The notes beneath the pieces are model-generated. The model was not told the origin of the DNA and made no database searches. It saw nothing but the letters and a program-made list of their open reading frames with translations. This document shows, piece after piece, positions 8,497 through 17,626 of a DNA stretch of 64,000 bases. Position 1 is the first letter of the stretch; every line of letters begins with the position of its first letter. This DNA comes from Paramicrobacterium fandaimingii (lineage in GTDB: Bacteria; Actinomycetota; Actinomycetes; Actinomycetales; Microbacteriaceae). The position numbers and the translations under genes were made by a program. The stretch is from the NCBI RefSeq assembly GCF_011751745.2, contig NZ_CP061170.1, positions 1,488,001 to 1,552,000 of the forward strand. The letters run 5' to 3'.

Positions 8497-8997
8497 ATGG
8501 GAATCGAGCACGACTATTTCGGAGTCATCGAATCGGATGCCTCTGGCGCACTCTTCTGGTCAGAGAGCGTCGAGGCCGGCGATCAGTCCGTCGATGTCAC
8601 ACTGAGCACACCGCCGCAGGTGACGGTGAGCGACGAGGCTCTCGAGGTGGCTCAGGCCATGATCGCCACCCTCGAGGGGCTCGATTTGCGGGCGCGGGAG
8701 GCTCTTGTTGCAGAGCTCGGCACACCGGCATCCGATGTCGCTGCTTTTCTGCTCGAGATCGAAGAGCGTTTCGGCTCCGAGCTCACCGCCTTCATCACCC
8801 GCGAATCCGGTGACCTCGGCATTGACGTCATTCGCTCGCTCGAACTGTTGCGCGTGGCATTCCACCCGCACCAAATCGGAGAAGGAGACTCCTTCGTGTC
8901 TCTCGAGTTCGCTCTGGCGCCAGATGAGAACGAGCTCGCTCTGCTCGTGCATCTGAGCATGAGCGGCGAGCCCGTTTCGACTGACTTTCTCGACTGA
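8497..8997 (+). CDS. DUF2004-like conserved protein
   Basis: A 166-aa soluble, acidic protein of unknown function that I believe belongs to the DUF2004 group found in Microbacteriaceae (N-terminus MGIEHDYFGVIESD, then LFWSESVEAGDQ). It lacks a signal peptide or membrane helix. The middle is helical; the C-terminus alternates short strands (FVSLEFALAPDENELALLV). The ATG follows the ftsY stop with zero spacing, so its expression is tied to ftsY; a separate role cannot be inferred. The family name is from memory of its N-terminus, not a search. Confidence 0.75.
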   Translation: MGIEHDYFGVIESDASGALFWSESVEAGDQSVDVTLSTPPQVTVSDEALEVAQAMIATLEGLDLRAREALVAELGTPASDVAAFLLEIEERFGSELTAFITRESGDLGIDVIRSLELLRVAFHPHQIGEGDSFVSLEFALAPDENELALLVHLSMSGEPVSTDFLD

Positions 8998-9002
8998 GCC
9001 GG

Positions 9003-10025
9003 TCAGACCGCCTGGGCAAAGGGCCGCGTGTCATCGGCAAGGTGACGCAGCGCATCGGGAACGGGACGCTTTGAGGCGACCATCGACTGCGCCCAGAGCC
9101 TTCCCGCTCGGTACGACGAGCGCACGAGCGGCCCGGCAAGCACCCCGAGAAAGCCCATTTGCTCTGCGGCCTCTTTGTGCTCGATGAACTCCTGAGGCTT
9201 GACCCAGCGCGCTATCGGCATGTGTCGCGCTGACGGCCGCAGATACTGCGTCAACGTGATGATGTCGGTGCCGGCCGTGCGCAGGTCGTGCAGCGCGGTG
9301 ATGACCTCCTCGGGCTCTTCGCCCATTCCCAGAATGAGGTTCGACTTGGTGATGAGCCCCGCGTCGTGTGCCTGCGTGAGCACTCCGAGCGAGCGCTCAT
9401 AGCGAAACGCGGGGCGTATGCGCTTGAAGAGGCGGGGAACAGTCTCGACATTGTGGGCGAACACCTCGGGGCGTGCAGCGAAGATTTCGCCGAGAAACGC
9501 GGGATCGCCGTTGTGCTCGTTGGCAAGCAGCTCGACGCCGGTATTTGGATTGTGGGCGCGTATCTGACGCACCGTCTCGGCGTTCAACCAGGCACCGGTG
9601 TCGGGGAGGTCGTCGCGGGCGACGCTGGTGATGGTCGCATAGCGCAGACCCATACGTGCAACACTCTCGGCAACCCGCCGCGGCTCATCCGTGTCGTACG
9701 CCGCGGGCTTTCCCGTGTCGATCTGGCAGAAGTCGCAGCGCCGCGTGCACTGTGAACCGCCGATCAGAAACGTCGCCTCACGGTCTTCCCAACATTCGTA
9801 GATGTTCGGGCAGCCTGCCTCTTGGCAGACCGTGTGCAGATTCTCGTCTGTGACGAGTGCGCTGAGCTGGGTGAACTCAGGACCCATGCGTGCCCGGGTC
9901 TTGATCCACTCCGGCTTGCGTTCGATGGGCGTCTGCGCGTTTCTCACCTCAAGGCGCAGAAGCTGTCTTCCCGAGGGCGCTGTCGCCGCAGCCTGATCTC
10001 CGCTCTCCACTCCGCACCCGCTCAT
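9003..10025 (-). CDS. lipA: Lipoyl synthase
   Basis: A radical-SAM enzyme that inserts two sulfurs into octanoyl-carrier domains to make lipoate on dehydrogenase complexes and GcvH. It shows both expected clusters: the auxiliary cluster motif [12 protein letters not shown] (C-x4-C-x5-C) and the radical-SAM motif CTRRCDFC (C-x3-C-x2-C). The conserved C-terminal RSSYRAG, which ligates the auxiliary cluster through serine, is present. Length 340 aa is normal; the first 20 residues are variable. Its start codon overlaps the lipB stop by 4 nt, so lipB-lipA is a coupled operon on the minus strand, convergent with the DUF2004 gene. Confidence 0.97.
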   Translation of the reverse strand: MSGCGVESGDQAAATAPSGRQLLRLEVRNAQTPIERKPEWIKTRARMGPEFTQLSALVTDENLHTVCQEAGCPNIYECWEDREATFLIGGSQCTRRCDFCQIDTGKPAAYDTDEPRRVAESVARMGLRYATITSVARDDLPDTGAWLNAETVRQIRAHNPNTGVELLANEHNGDPAFLGEIFAARPEVFAHNVETVPRLFKRIRPAFRYERSLGVLTQAHDAGLITKSNLILGMGEEPEEVITALHDLRTAGTDIITLTQYLRPSARHMPIARWVKPQEFIEHKEAAEQMGFLGVLAGPLVRSSYRAGRLWAQSMVASKRPVPDALRHLADDTRPFAQAV

Positions 10026-10666
10026 GCGACCACCTCAGCAGTGTCGAATGCGTCGACGATGGCGCGCGTGACCGAATCCGCCATGTCAGCCGGCGATACG
10101 CGCCGACCGAGCTGCTCCGTGATGCTTGTGACACCGGCATCCCGGATGCCGCACGCGACAATGTGCTCGAACGGGTCGAGGTCGTTGTCGCAATTCAGCG
10201 CGAAGCCGTGCATGGTGACGCCTTCTGCGACGCGAACGCCGATCGCCGCGATCTTCGCGTCGCGATCGCGGCCATGCACCCACACTCCCGAACGATCCCG
10301 AACCTGAACGGCATCGATGCCGAGCTCGGTGAGAACCTCGATGAGCGTCGTTTCGAGCGTGCGAACATACGCGACAACATCGATGGGGTCGGGGAGTCTC
10401 AGGATCGGGTAGCCGACAAGCTGCCCAGGGCCGTGCCAGGTGATCTTCCCTCCACGATCGACGTCGATCACCGGCGTGCCGTCGTCTGGGCGCTCGCTGG
10501 CTTCTGTGCGTTTGCCCGCCGTGTACACGGCCTCGTGCTCGAGAAGCAGCAGCGTCTCAGGACGTGTGCGGTCGGCAACCTGGCGATGAGTTGCGCGCTG
10601 CAGGGACCACGCGTCGAGATAGGGGACGAAATTGGGGGCAAGCCCGACTGTTGATGTTGTCAGCAT
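10022..10666 (-). CDS. lipB: Octanoyl-[acyl-carrier-protein] transferase LipB
   Basis: Transfers octanoate from ACP to lipoyl domains, the step before LipA. Motifs: [14 protein letters not shown], the [18 protein letters not shown] block, then AAIGVRV with the catalytic lysine region, and [11 protein letters not shown] carrying the catalytic cysteine. Length 214 aa fits. Start ATG at 10666; a TACATT -10 box (10684-10689, minus strand) lies 17 nt upstream, giving a leader of roughly 10 nt with only GAAGAA as possible ribosome-binding site. It is divergent from ffh and coupled to lipA by an ATGA overlap. Confidence 0.96.
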   Translation of the reverse strand: MLTTSTVGLAPNFVPYLDAWSLQRATHRQVADRTRPETLLLLEHEAVYTAGKRTEASERPDDGTPVIDVDRGGKITWHGPGQLVGYPILRLPDPIDVVAYVRTLETTLIEVLTELGIDAVQVRDRSGVWVHGRDRDAKIAAIGVRVAEGVTMHGFALNCDNDLDPFEHIVACGIRDAGVTSITEQLGRRVSPADMADSVTRAIVDAFDTAEVVA

Positions 10667-10683
10667 TTCTTCACCGTAGCGTT

Positions 10684-10689
10684 AATGTA
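10684..10689 (-). promoter_or_regulatory. -10 box of the lipBA operon
   Basis: TACATT on the minus strand, 17 nt before the lipB start. It is the nearest TANNNT element and the only promoter-like signal between lipB and ffh on this strand. Confidence 0.4.
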
Positions 10690-10753
10690 CTGCGTCTATA
10701 AAACGATTTCGCGTCGTGTCGCCCCCGTGGCGCACTCGTCCAGCGAAACCCAG

Positions 10754-10759
10754 TAGAAT
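10754..10759 (+). promoter_or_regulatory. -10 box of ffh
   Basis: TAGAAT, 10 nt before the ffh ATG at 10770, so the transcript would have a leader of at most a few nucleotides. Confidence 0.5.
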
Positions 10760-10769
10760 CTGTGTCCAA

Positions 10770-12326
10770 ATGGCTACATTCGGAACCCTCTCAGACCGCC
10801 TCGCAGAGACCTTCAAGAATCTTCGCAAGAAGGGCACGCTCTCGGCCTCGGACATCGACGGCACCGTCCGGGAGATCCGGCGTGCACTCATCGACGCCGA
10901 CGTCGCCTTCGACGTTGTGAAAGACTTCACGTCGCGAATTCGCGAACGTGCGCTCGGTGACGAGGTGAGCAAGGCACTGAACCCGGCACAGCAGGTCGTT
11001 CAGATCGTGAACGACGAGCTCATCGGCATTCTCGGAGGTGAGCAGCGTCGGCTGGAGTTCGCCAAGACTCCGCCGACGGTGATCATGCTCGCCGGCCTCC
11101 AGGGCGCCGGAAAGACGACGCTTGCGGGAAAGCTCGCGCAGTGGCTGGCGAAAGACGGCCACACTCCGCTTCTCGTCGCCTGTGACCTGCAGCGTCCCAA
11201 CGCGGTGACGCAGCTGAGCGTCGTGGCCGAGCAGGCCGGAGCGAATATCTTCGCTCCCGAGCCAGGCAACGGCGTCGGTGACCCGATTCGCGTGGCAAAA
11301 GACTCCATCAAGCACGCGCGTGACAAGCAGTACGACACGGTCATCATCGACACGGCCGGCAGACTCGGCGTTGATGCCGAACTCATGAAGCAGGCAGCGA
11401 ACATTCGCAAGGCCGTCGACCCAGACGAAGTGCTGTTCGTCATCGACGCCATGATCGGTCAGGATGCCGTGGCAACGGCAAAGGCCTTTCAAGATGGAGT
11501 GGACTTCACCGGGGTCGTGCTGTCGAAGCTCGACGGCGACGCGCGCGGTGGAGCCGCGCTGTCTGTCGCGTCGGTCACCGGCCGGCCGATCATGTTCGCG
11601 TCGACGGGGGAGGGGCTTGGTGATTTTGAGCCGTTCCACCCCGATCGCATGGCGAGCCGCATTCTCGACCTCGGTGACATTCTCACCCTGATCGAGCAGG
11701 CGCAGGAGGCGTTCGACGAAGAGGAGGCGCGTCAGGTCGCAGAGAAGTTCGCGACAGACACGTTCACCCTCGACGACTTCCTCAAGCAGATGCAGCAGCT
11801 GCGCAACATGGGCTCCATCAAGAAGATGATGGGGATGCTGCCTGGCATGGCGCAGCAGCGCGAGCAGCTCGACAATTTCGACGAGAATGAAATTGTGCGC
11901 ACCGAGGCGATCATTCAATCGATGACGCGCGCGGAGCGAACCAACCCGAAACTCCTCAACGGCTCTCGGCGACTGCGCATCGCGCGGGGCTCGGGGTCAA
12001 CCGTCACCGACGTCAACCAGCTCGTCAATCGCTTTGAGCAAGCCGCGAAGATGATGAAGACCGTTGCCAAGGGTGGAGTTCCGCAGATTCCCGGCATGGG
12101 TCCCGTGCCCGGAGCCCGCGGTGGCGGTGGCGCTCGCAAGGCGAAGAAGGGCAAGAAGAAGGGCGGTTCGCGCTCGGGCAACCCCGCAAAGCGGGCAGCA
12201 GAGGACGCTGGCATCAGCGAGACGACGAAGGCGCCGGCGGGTAACGGCTTCGGGCTTGGCGCGGGCGGTACGCCGGAGCCGAGTGAAGAAGAGCTCGCTT
12301 CGCTTCAGAAGTTTCTCGGGCGCTGA
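10770..12326 (+). CDS. ffh: Signal recognition particle protein Ffh (SRP54)
   Basis: The GTPase subunit of SRP that binds signal sequences and 4.5S RNA. The ATG at 10770 (MATFGTLSDRLAETFKNLRKKG) is chosen over an upstream in-frame ATG because it begins the conserved N domain and lies just after a TAGAAT -10 box. G domain: GLQGAGKTTLAGKLA at about 109, DTAGRLGVDAELM at about 194, SKLDGDARGGAALS. M domain: methionine-rich helices GSIKKMMGMLPGM and the RNA-binding helix RRLRIARGSGS. A lysine-rich and glycine-rich C-terminal extension follows. Total 518 aa. The last 22 nt overlap the convergent ligase gene. Confidence 0.97.
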   Translation: MATFGTLSDRLAETFKNLRKKGTLSASDIDGTVREIRRALIDADVAFDVVKDFTSRIRERALGDEVSKALNPAQQVVQIVNDELIGILGGEQRRLEFAKTPPTVIMLAGLQGAGKTTLAGKLAQWLAKDGHTPLLVACDLQRPNAVTQLSVVAEQAGANIFAPEPGNGVGDPIRVAKDSIKHARDKQYDTVIIDTAGRLGVDAELMKQAANIRKAVDPDEVLFVIDAMIGQDAVATAKAFQDGVDFTGVVLSKLDGDARGGAALSVASVTGRPIMFASTGEGLGDFEPFHPDRMASRILDLGDILTLIEQAQEAFDEEEARQVAEKFATDTFTLDDFLKQMQQLRNMGSIKKMMGMLPGMAQQREQLDNFDENEIVRTEAIIQSMTRAERTNPKLLNGSRRLRIARGSGSTVTDVNQLVNRFEQAAKMMKTVAKGGVPQIPGMGPVPGARGGGGARKAKKGKKKGGSRSGNPAKRAAEDAGISETTKAPAGNGFGLGAGGTPEPSEEELASLQKFLGR

Positions 12327-13447
12327 CCAAGCTCGCGCGCGAGCTGCGCAACAACGACGGTGAGATCACCGTTCGATTCCGCGGCCGCCTTCCGCTGTCT
12401 GGCGCTGCTTCCCCCGTCGGCGATGATGCCGTGGAGCGATGACAATTCGGCGGCGCAGCCGAGACGGTGGCTGACAGGTTCGAGACGCGCAATGAGCGCA
12501 GCGATGTCGTCGGCGACTGACCGCTGGCGACCCTCGCTGTCGATGATGATCGTCGCGTCGAGCCCGTAGCGTGCCGCTCGCCATTTGTTCTCGCGCACGA
12601 ACCACGGCGGCAGCTCAGCGAGGCTTTCCCCGTCATCCAGCCTCTGCGCGAGGTCATCGACGAGGCAATGCACGAGCGCAGCGATGCCGGCGAGTTCCGC
12701 AGCGGTCGACGTGCTGTCGCAAAAGCGCACCTCGACGGTTCCCCACGTAGCCGACGGCCTCACGTCCCAGCGCACCTCCGTCTGGTCCTCGATGATTCCT
12801 GTCGACAGCTCGTCGTCAACGTAGCGCTCGTAGTCGCTCCACGTGCGAATCTGCTCGTACGGAAGCCCCGCGGTCGGCAGCTGCTGAAACATGAGCGAGC
12901 GATTCGAGGCGTACCCCGTGTCGACACCGCCCCAGAACGGGCTCGACGCCGACAGGGCAAGAAGATGCGGAAAAAACCGCAGCATCCCCGCGACGATCGG
13001 CAGAGCCTTGTCGACGTCGTCGAGCCCCACATGCACGTGCACGCCCCAGATGAGCATATTTCGGCCCCACCATTGTGTGCGCTCAATGAGCTTGTGGTAG
13101 CGCTCCTTGTCCGTGACCGGTTGGTCGAACCACTGACCAAACGGATGCGTGCCCGAGGCGATCGGAACGACGTTGCGTGCTGCGGCGATGGTGCGCAGGT
13201 CGTCGAGAAGGCGGGAGAGCTCCGTGACGGCATCCGACACTCTCGTGTGCACACCGCTCACGAGCTCGACGGTGTTCTGAAGGAGTTCGGAGACGATCTG
13301 AGGATGATCTTTGCCGTCGGCACGACGCAGATCTCTGAGCACGTCACCGGCCGCATTGGCGAGTTCGCCTGTCTTCTGGTCGACGAGGGCGAGCTCCCAT
13401 TCGATGCCGATCGACGACCTGGCCGATTGCGCGAATTCGATCGTCAT
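12305..13447 (-). CDS. Carboxylate-amine ligase, glutamate-cysteine ligase type 2 (YbdK family)
   Basis: A 380-aa member of the GCS2 fold. The N-terminus SIGIEWELALVD has the Glu-x-Glu metal-binding strand; ELLQNTVELVSGVH, the RTQWWGRNMLIWGVHVHVG block and the SSPFWGGVDTGYASNRS block are family hallmarks. Members join glutamate or another carboxylate to an amine using ATP; some make gamma-glutamylcysteine. Actinobacteria of this group normally use mycothiol, and no gshB is in the window, so a classical glutathione role is not supported. The 3' end overlaps ffh by 22 nt tail to tail. An AGGAAGG sequence upstream could serve as ribosome-binding site. Confidence 0.88.
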   Translation of the reverse strand: MTIEFAQSARSSIGIEWELALVDQKTGELANAAGDVLRDLRRADGKDHPQIVSELLQNTVELVSGVHTRVSDAVTELSRLLDDLRTIAAARNVVPIASGTHPFGQWFDQPVTDKERYHKLIERTQWWGRNMLIWGVHVHVGLDDVDKALPIVAGMLRFFPHLLALSASSPFWGGVDTGYASNRSLMFQQLPTAGLPYEQIRTWSDYERYVDDELSTGIIEDQTEVRWDVRPSATWGTVEVRFCDSTSTAAELAGIAALVHCLVDDLAQRLDDGESLAELPPWFVRENKWRAARYGLDATIIIDSEGRQRSVADDIAALIARLEPVSHRLGCAAELSSLHGIIADGGSSARQRKAAAESNGDLTVVVAQLARELGQRPRNF

Positions 13448-13549
13448 GGCCTGTGACCTTCCTCTGCCCGGGTCACTATCCTCACACGCGCGATCAATGC
13501 AGGATGATGCGACGGGCCGCTCGAATGATCAATTAGCGGTCGGCCCGGT

Positions 13550-13555
13550 AATCTG
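13550..13555 (+). promoter_or_regulatory. Candidate -10 box of the rpsP operon
   Basis: TAATCT within the 242-nt gap before rpsP. It would give a leader of about 130 nt. Other AT-rich hexamers (TATATC at about 13568) are nearby, so the exact element is uncertain. Confidence 0.35.
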
Positions 13556-13689
13556 GCAGAATATATCGCTGAAGCTCTGGTTGCTCGACCCTCTATCCGG
13601 CAACCATCGCCTACCACTAGTTTTCGTGCCGTCTGTGTACCCCACCGGTCGGGCCGAGCACACCAACCAACAGACATCTCAGGAGAATT

Positions 13690-14127
13690 GTGGCTGTCAA
13701 GATTCGTTTGAAGCGCTTCGGAAAGATCCGTTCGCCCTATTACCGTATCGTCGTCGCCGACTCGCGCACCAAGCGCGATGGTCGGGTCATCGAGGAGATC
13801 GGCAAGTACCACCCGACCGAAGAGCCTTCGCTCATTCAGGTCAACTCCGACCGCGCTCAGTACTGGCTGTCGGTTGGCGCTCAGCCCACCGAGCAGGTGC
13901 TCGCGCTGCTCAAGCTCACGGGCGACTGGGGAACCTTCAAGGGCGACAAGGACGCCGTTTCGACGGTGAAGCTGGCCGACGCCAAGGCGGAGTTCGTGGC
14001 TGACGAGAAGAAGAAGCCTGTACTCAAGCCCAAGGCTGAGAAGCCTGCCGAGAAGGCGGCTGAGAAGCCCGCTGACGAGGCCAAGGAAGCTGACGCAGCT
14101 GAGGCGCCGGCCGAAGAGCAGGCCTAG
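13690..14127 (+). CDS. rpsP: 30S ribosomal protein S16
   Basis: Small-subunit assembly protein. The N-terminal [20 protein letters not shown] is unmistakable, with a good AGGAG ribosome-binding site ahead of the GTG start. The ribosomal core ends near residue 95; a 45-residue Lys/Ala/Glu/Pro tail follows ([15 protein letters not shown] and on), making 145 aa, longer than the roughly 80-90 aa of E. coli but usual for actinobacterial S16. First gene of the rpsP-khpA-rimM-trmD operon; the next start is 2 nt after its stop. Confidence 0.98.
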   Translation: MAVKIRLKRFGKIRSPYYRIVVADSRTKRDGRVIEEIGKYHPTEEPSLIQVNSDRAQYWLSVGAQPTEQVLALLKLTGDWGTFKGDKDAVSTVKLADAKAEFVADEKKKPVLKPKAEKPAEKAAEKPADEAKEADAAEAPAEEQA

Positions 14128-14129
14128 TC

Positions 14130-14366
14130 TTGCTCGCACCCGCTCTGGAGCACCTCGTCAAGGGAATCGTCGAGAACCCTGACGACGTGAATGTTCTTGC
14201 CAAGAGTACGTCTCGCGGCGAGGTCCTCGAGGTTCGCGTGAACCCCGAGGACCTTGGCCGGGTCATCGGTCGCGCGGGTCGCACGGCGAAGGCACTGCGC
14301 ACCGTCGTCGGAGCGCTTGCCGATGGCTCGCGCGTTCGCGTCGACGTGGTCGACACTGACGACTGA
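14130..14366 (+). CDS. khpA: KH-domain RNA-binding protein KhpA
   Basis: A 78-aa protein made almost entirely of one KH fold. The RNA-contacting loop is GRVIGRAGRTAKALR, a G-x-x-G type motif followed by the helix. It starts with TTG at 14130, 2 nt after the rpsP stop, and is followed by rimM after 1 nt, so it is translated as part of the ribosomal operon. KhpA proteins (formerly YlqC) bind small RNAs and influence cell size in Gram-positives; that role is from the family, not from this sequence. Confidence 0.93.
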   Translation: MLAPALEHLVKGIVENPDDVNVLAKSTSRGEVLEVRVNPEDLGRVIGRAGRTAKALRTVVGALADGSRVRVDVVDTDD

Positions 14367-14367
14367 C

Positions 14368-14958
14368 GTGGCACAGCAAGACCCTCGCCGTACATCGCTC
14401 CGCGTCGGACGTCTCTCGAAGGCGCACGGACTCAAGGGCGCCCTCAAACTTGAGCTTTTCACCGACGATCCAGATCGTCGATTCGTTCCCGGCTCCGCGT
14501 TCAGCCTTCAGGTTCCTTCAACGTCACCGTGGCACGGTTCGTCGATCGTGCTCTCGGAACTGCGGTGGTACAACGGAGCGCCCGTCGCCTTCTTCGAGGG
14601 TGTGTCGGATCGCACGGCCGCCGAGTCGCTCGTCAAGGCGATCCTCTGGACGGACGACGCAGACCAGTCGACGGAAGAGAACGCCTGGTACGACCACCAG
14701 CTCGTCGGCTTGCGCGTGCATCGCGACGGTGTTGACGTCGGCTCAGTGAGTCGCGTCGACCATCTTCCTTCGCAAGATCTTCTCATCGTTGCAACAGACA
14801 ACGGGGACGTCATGGTTCCGTTCGTCGCCGCAATCGTTCCGCTCGTCGACATCGACGCCGGTACGGTCACCGTGACTCCGCCCTATGGGCTCTTCGAGGA
14901 GGCACCGGACGACGGTAGCGAGACCCGCGCGAAGCACGCATCCGGCCCAGTCGAGTAG
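14368..14958 (+). CDS. rimM: Ribosome maturation factor RimM
   Basis: A 30S assembly factor that acts on the head domain with S19. The N-terminal domain reads [29 protein letters not shown], and the C-terminal PRC-barrel has [15 protein letters not shown] and [20 protein letters not shown]. Start is GTG at 14368, 1 nt after the khpA stop; an upstream in-frame ATG lies within khpA and is less likely. Length 196 aa fits the family. Confidence 0.95.
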   Translation: MAQQDPRRTSLRVGRLSKAHGLKGALKLELFTDDPDRRFVPGSAFSLQVPSTSPWHGSSIVLSELRWYNGAPVAFFEGVSDRTAAESLVKAILWTDDADQSTEENAWYDHQLVGLRVHRDGVDVGSVSRVDHLPSQDLLIVATDNGDVMVPFVAAIVPLVDIDAGTVTVTPPYGLFEEAPDDGSETRAKHASGPVE

Positions 14959-14992
14959 CGCTGCACAGTCACGGCGATGGGAGACTGGTGAG

Positions 14993-15679
14993 ATGCGCTT
15001 CGACATCGTCACGATCTTTCCCGAGTTCTTCGGAGTTCTCGACATCTCGTTACTCGGACGCGCCCGTCAGAGCGGAGTGATTGAACTCGGCGTTCACAAC
15101 CTGCGCGATTACACGCACGACAGACATCGCACGGTCGACGACACGCCGTACGGGGGCGGAGCGGGGATGGTGATGAAGCCGGAGCCGTGGGGTGAGGCCC
15201 TCGATGATGTGATTGAGGAGGCCGACGATCCGCTGGTGATCTTTCCGTCGCCCGCAGGCGAGGTCTTCACACAGCGCATGGCGCGTGAGCTGGCCGAGGA
15301 GTCCCACCTGGTTTTCGGATGCGGTCGCTATGAGGGAATTGACCAAAGGGTGTTCGACCACACTCAGACCCGGGCGCGCATGAAGCTCGTGAGCCTCGGC
15401 GACTATGTGCTCAACGGGGGAGAGGTCGCGGTGATGGCCATGATTGAGGCGATCGGGCGTCTCGTTCCCGGTGTCGTCGGCAACCCGGAGAGCCTTGTTC
15501 AGGAGTCGCACGAAGACGGACTGCTCGAGTACCCCAGCTACACGAAACCCTCCGTCTGGCGCTCACGTGAGGTGCCCGCCGTGCTGCTCAGCGGCAATCA
15601 CGGTGCTGTCGACACGTGGCGCCGCGAGCAGCAGATCGAACGGACGCGACGCGTTCGCCCCGACCTGCTGCCCGAATAG
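14993..15679 (+). CDS. trmD: tRNA (guanine37-N1)-methyltransferase TrmD
   Basis: SPOUT methyltransferase that makes m1G37 and so prevents frameshifting. The ATG at 14993 opens [13 protein letters not shown], the invariant start; upstream in-frame codons lie inside rimM. The knotted SAM site is seen in [30 protein letters not shown] and [13 protein letters not shown]. Length 228 aa is normal. Last gene of the operon; it converges with map with only 3 nt between stops. Confidence 0.97.
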   Translation: MRFDIVTIFPEFFGVLDISLLGRARQSGVIELGVHNLRDYTHDRHRTVDDTPYGGGAGMVMKPEPWGEALDDVIEEADDPLVIFPSPAGEVFTQRMARELAEESHLVFGCGRYEGIDQRVFDHTQTRARMKLVSLGDYVLNGGEVAVMAMIEAIGRLVPGVVGNPESLVQESHEDGLLEYPSYTKPSVWRSREVPAVLLSGNHGAVDTWRREQQIERTRRVRPDLLPE

Positions 15680-15682
15680 CCG

Positions 15683-16447
15683 TCAGCGCTGCGTCAGTAC
15701 GATGGGGCCGTCATCGGTGATCGCGATGGTGTGCTCCATATGTGCGCCGCGCGAGCCGTCTGCGCTGCGGAGCGTCCAGCCGTCGGCATCCGTCACCAGC
15801 TTGTCCGTCGTCAGAAGGAACCACGGTTCGATGGCGATGACAAGGCCGGAGCGCAACGGGTAACCCCGGCCGGCACGACCATCATTGGGAACGTGTGGCT
15901 CGCCGTGCATCGTGCGGCCGACACCGTGCCCTCCGAAGTCAGTGTTGATCGAGTACCCCGCGTCGTGCGCGATCTCGGCGATTGCGGCGGAGATGTCGCC
16001 GATCTTTCCGCCCGTATTCGCCGCGGCGATTCCCGCGTCGAGTGCGCGGGTCGTCACGTCGATGAGCCGAACATCTTCGTCACGCGGCGTTCCCACAATC
16101 ACGCTGAGCGCAGAGTCGGAGACCCAGCCATTGACGGATGCCGCAAAGTCGACGCTGAGCAGGTCGCCGTCGCGGAGGCGATAGTCGCGAGGAAGCCCAT
16201 GCAGCACCGCGTCGTTCACCGAGGTGCACAGCACCTTTCCGAAGGGCATGGCGCCGAACGACGGGTGGTAGTCGATGTAGCAGGACTCGGCGCCGGCAGC
16301 GCGAATTCTATCGTGGGCGAGCCTGTCGAGGTCGAGCAGGTTCACACCGACGTCAGCGGCATCCGCCAACGCGCTCAGAGTGTCGGCGACAAAGCGTCCA
16401 GCTGGCCGCATCTGCTCAATTTCGTCTGGCGTCTTCAATTCGATCAT
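15683..16447 (-). CDS. map: Methionine aminopeptidase type I
   Basis: Removes N-terminal Met from nascent proteins. Metal-ligand signatures of the pita-bread fold are visible: DFAASVNGWVSDSAL (Asp, Asp), GGHGVGRTMHGEPHVPN (His), and AIEPWF (Glu). The ATG at 16447 (MIELKTPDEIEQM) is preferred over one 18 nt upstream because a strong GGAGGA lies 6 nt before it. Length 254 aa. It is transcribed on its own, toward trmD. The class-1a form, without an N-terminal zinc extension, is indicated. Confidence 0.95.
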   Translation of the reverse strand: MIELKTPDEIEQMRPAGRFVADTLSALADAADVGVNLLDLDRLAHDRIRAAGAESCYIDYHPSFGAMPFGKVLCTSVNDAVLHGLPRDYRLRDGDLLSVDFAASVNGWVSDSALSVIVGTPRDEDVRLIDVTTRALDAGIAAANTGGKIGDISAAIAEIAHDAGYSINTDFGGHGVGRTMHGEPHVPNDGRAGRGYPLRSGLVIAIEPWFLLTTDKLVTDADGWTLRSADGSRGAHMEHTIAITDDGPIVLTQR

Positions 16448-16520
16448 TGGTTCCTCCACGTCCATTCTTTCAGCCAGCGAGTACGCAGTGGGCGTGGGTT
16501 GTTCTCTCAGTTTGCCGACC

Positions 16521-16526
16521 TAGCAT
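16521..16526 (+). promoter_or_regulatory. -10 box of leaderless promoter, membrane protein gene
   Basis: TAGCAT is 6 nt before the ATG at 16533, matching the recurrent leaderless layout. Confidence 0.55.
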
Positions 16527-16532
16527 GAGGTC

Positions 16533-17048
16533 ATGTTTCTTCGCAGGGCCGTCTACTACTGGCAACTCGCCGCGGTGCTGCTTCTTCCCCTCTGGCTTTT
16601 CGTCGGCTGGGGCATCTGGGGCGGGAGCGCATGGACGTTTTTCGGCGTCGTCGTCGCTGCACCGATTCTCTTTGTCTCGCTGCTGATCGTCACGCTTGTG
16701 ATCTATGGCCGCGCTGAAGTGCGCGAGCACAATGCGCTTTCATGGATCGACGTGGGAATTTTGGCCGCGTGGCACGCAAGCATCATCGGCTTCGGATGCT
16801 TTGGATCGACAGCATCCCTCTTCGCCGTGCTCACCGCGGTCTTCGGCCTCACGGCATTCTGGGTCGCACTGTGGGAGCTCGTGCGCAGCGTCACGCGCAA
16901 AGCACGCGCAACGCTGAGAGAGTTTGAATCGATGGCCGGAGCGGGCGGCCACAGCACGGTGACTCCTCCGCGCACTCGAGACGACAGTCCGAAATCCGCT
17001 GACGACGTCTTTGTCATCTACGAAGGGCCCCAGGACAAAAGCGCCTGA
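16533..17048 (+). CDS. Conserved membrane protein of unknown function
   Basis: A 171-aa protein with four predicted membrane helices (about residues 8-30, 33-57, 72-92, 95-118) and a soluble C-terminal tail of about 50 residues rich in Ser, Thr, Asp and Arg. The N-terminus MFLRRAVYYWQ resembles a small membrane protein family in Microbacteriaceae, but I cannot name a function. No catalytic motif is seen. It has its own TAGCAT -10 box at 6 nt, and lies between divergent map and rplS. Confidence 0.8.
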   Translation: MFLRRAVYYWQLAAVLLLPLWLFVGWGIWGGSAWTFFGVVVAAPILFVSLLIVTLVIYGRAEVREHNALSWIDVGILAAWHASIIGFGCFGSTASLFAVLTAVFGLTAFWVALWELVRSVTRKARATLREFESMAGAGGHSTVTPPRTRDDSPKSADDVFVIYEGPQDKSA

Positions 17049-17214
17049 TCGATTGGCGTCTAAGCCACAATCGTGGCAGAATTGACGCTTGTGCCTTGGC
17101 TCGGTTCTGCCTCAGGGGAACTTATGCGCACCGGAGTAATCCGAAAAGGGCATGCACCTTCAACGTCCTAATGATTCGCGCTCGACCTGTGGCGGGCGCA
17201 GAGAGCGAACAATC

Positions 17215-17562
17215 ATGCACATCCTCGACAGCGTCGATGCAGCATCACTCAAGTCCGACGTCCCCGACTTCCGCCCCGGTGACACCGTCAAGGTTCACGT
17301 GAACATCATCGAGGGAACTCGTTCGCGTGTTCAGGTATTCCAGGGCGCCGTCATCGCCCGTCAGGGCCACGGCGTACGTGAGACCTTCACGGTTCGCAAG
17401 GTGAGCTTCCAGGTGGGCGTCGAGCGTACGTTCCCCGTTCACTCGCCGGTCATCGACAAGATCGAGCTCGTGTCGCGCGGTGACGTGCGTCGCGCAAAGA
17501 TCTACTACCTGCGAAAGCTGCACGGCAAGAAGGCGAAGATTCGCGAGAAGCGCGCAAACTGA
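17215..17562 (+). CDS. rplS: 50S ribosomal protein L19
   Basis: Located at the 30S-50S interface. [20 protein letters not shown] and [30 protein letters not shown] are conserved. The ATG at 17215 opens [13 protein letters not shown]; an in-frame upstream ATG at 17152 is not in the family alignment. Length 115 aa. A 166-nt gap separates it from the upstream gene, long enough for a regulatory leader; I see no structure I can name there. A strong hairpin follows the gene. Confidence 0.97.
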   Translation: MHILDSVDAASLKSDVPDFRPGDTVKVHVNIIEGTRSRVQVFQGAVIARQGHGVRETFTVRKVSFQVGVERTFPVHSPVIDKIELVSRGDVRRAKIYYLRKLHGKKAKIREKRAN

Positions 17563-17584
17563 TCCGCGCCGTTGGTCAGACGTC

Positions 17585-17618
17585 CCGAGCTCCCCACCTA
17601 GACTGGTGGGGAGCTCGG
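17585..17618 (+). terminator. 14-bp hairpin between rplS and lepB
   Basis: CCGAGCTCCCCACC (17585-17598) and GGTGGGGAGCTCGG (17605-17618) pair perfectly around the loop TAGACT. There is no strong T-run, but the stem is very stable. The loop itself matches the -10 consensus seen elsewhere in the window, so the element may both end rplS transcription and carry a lepB promoter. Confidence 0.7.
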
Positions 17619-17626
17619 ACTGATTA

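Noticed and set aside
12305..13447. GCS2 ligase as proof of glutathione synthesis
   Set aside because: No glutathione synthetase is nearby, and the family includes ligases with other substrates; mycothiol is the expected thiol in this group.
12668..13456. A 262-codon plus-strand frame inside the GCS2 ligase gene
   Set aside because: Antisense to a well-supported enzyme; composition and lack of a start signal mark it as a shadow frame.
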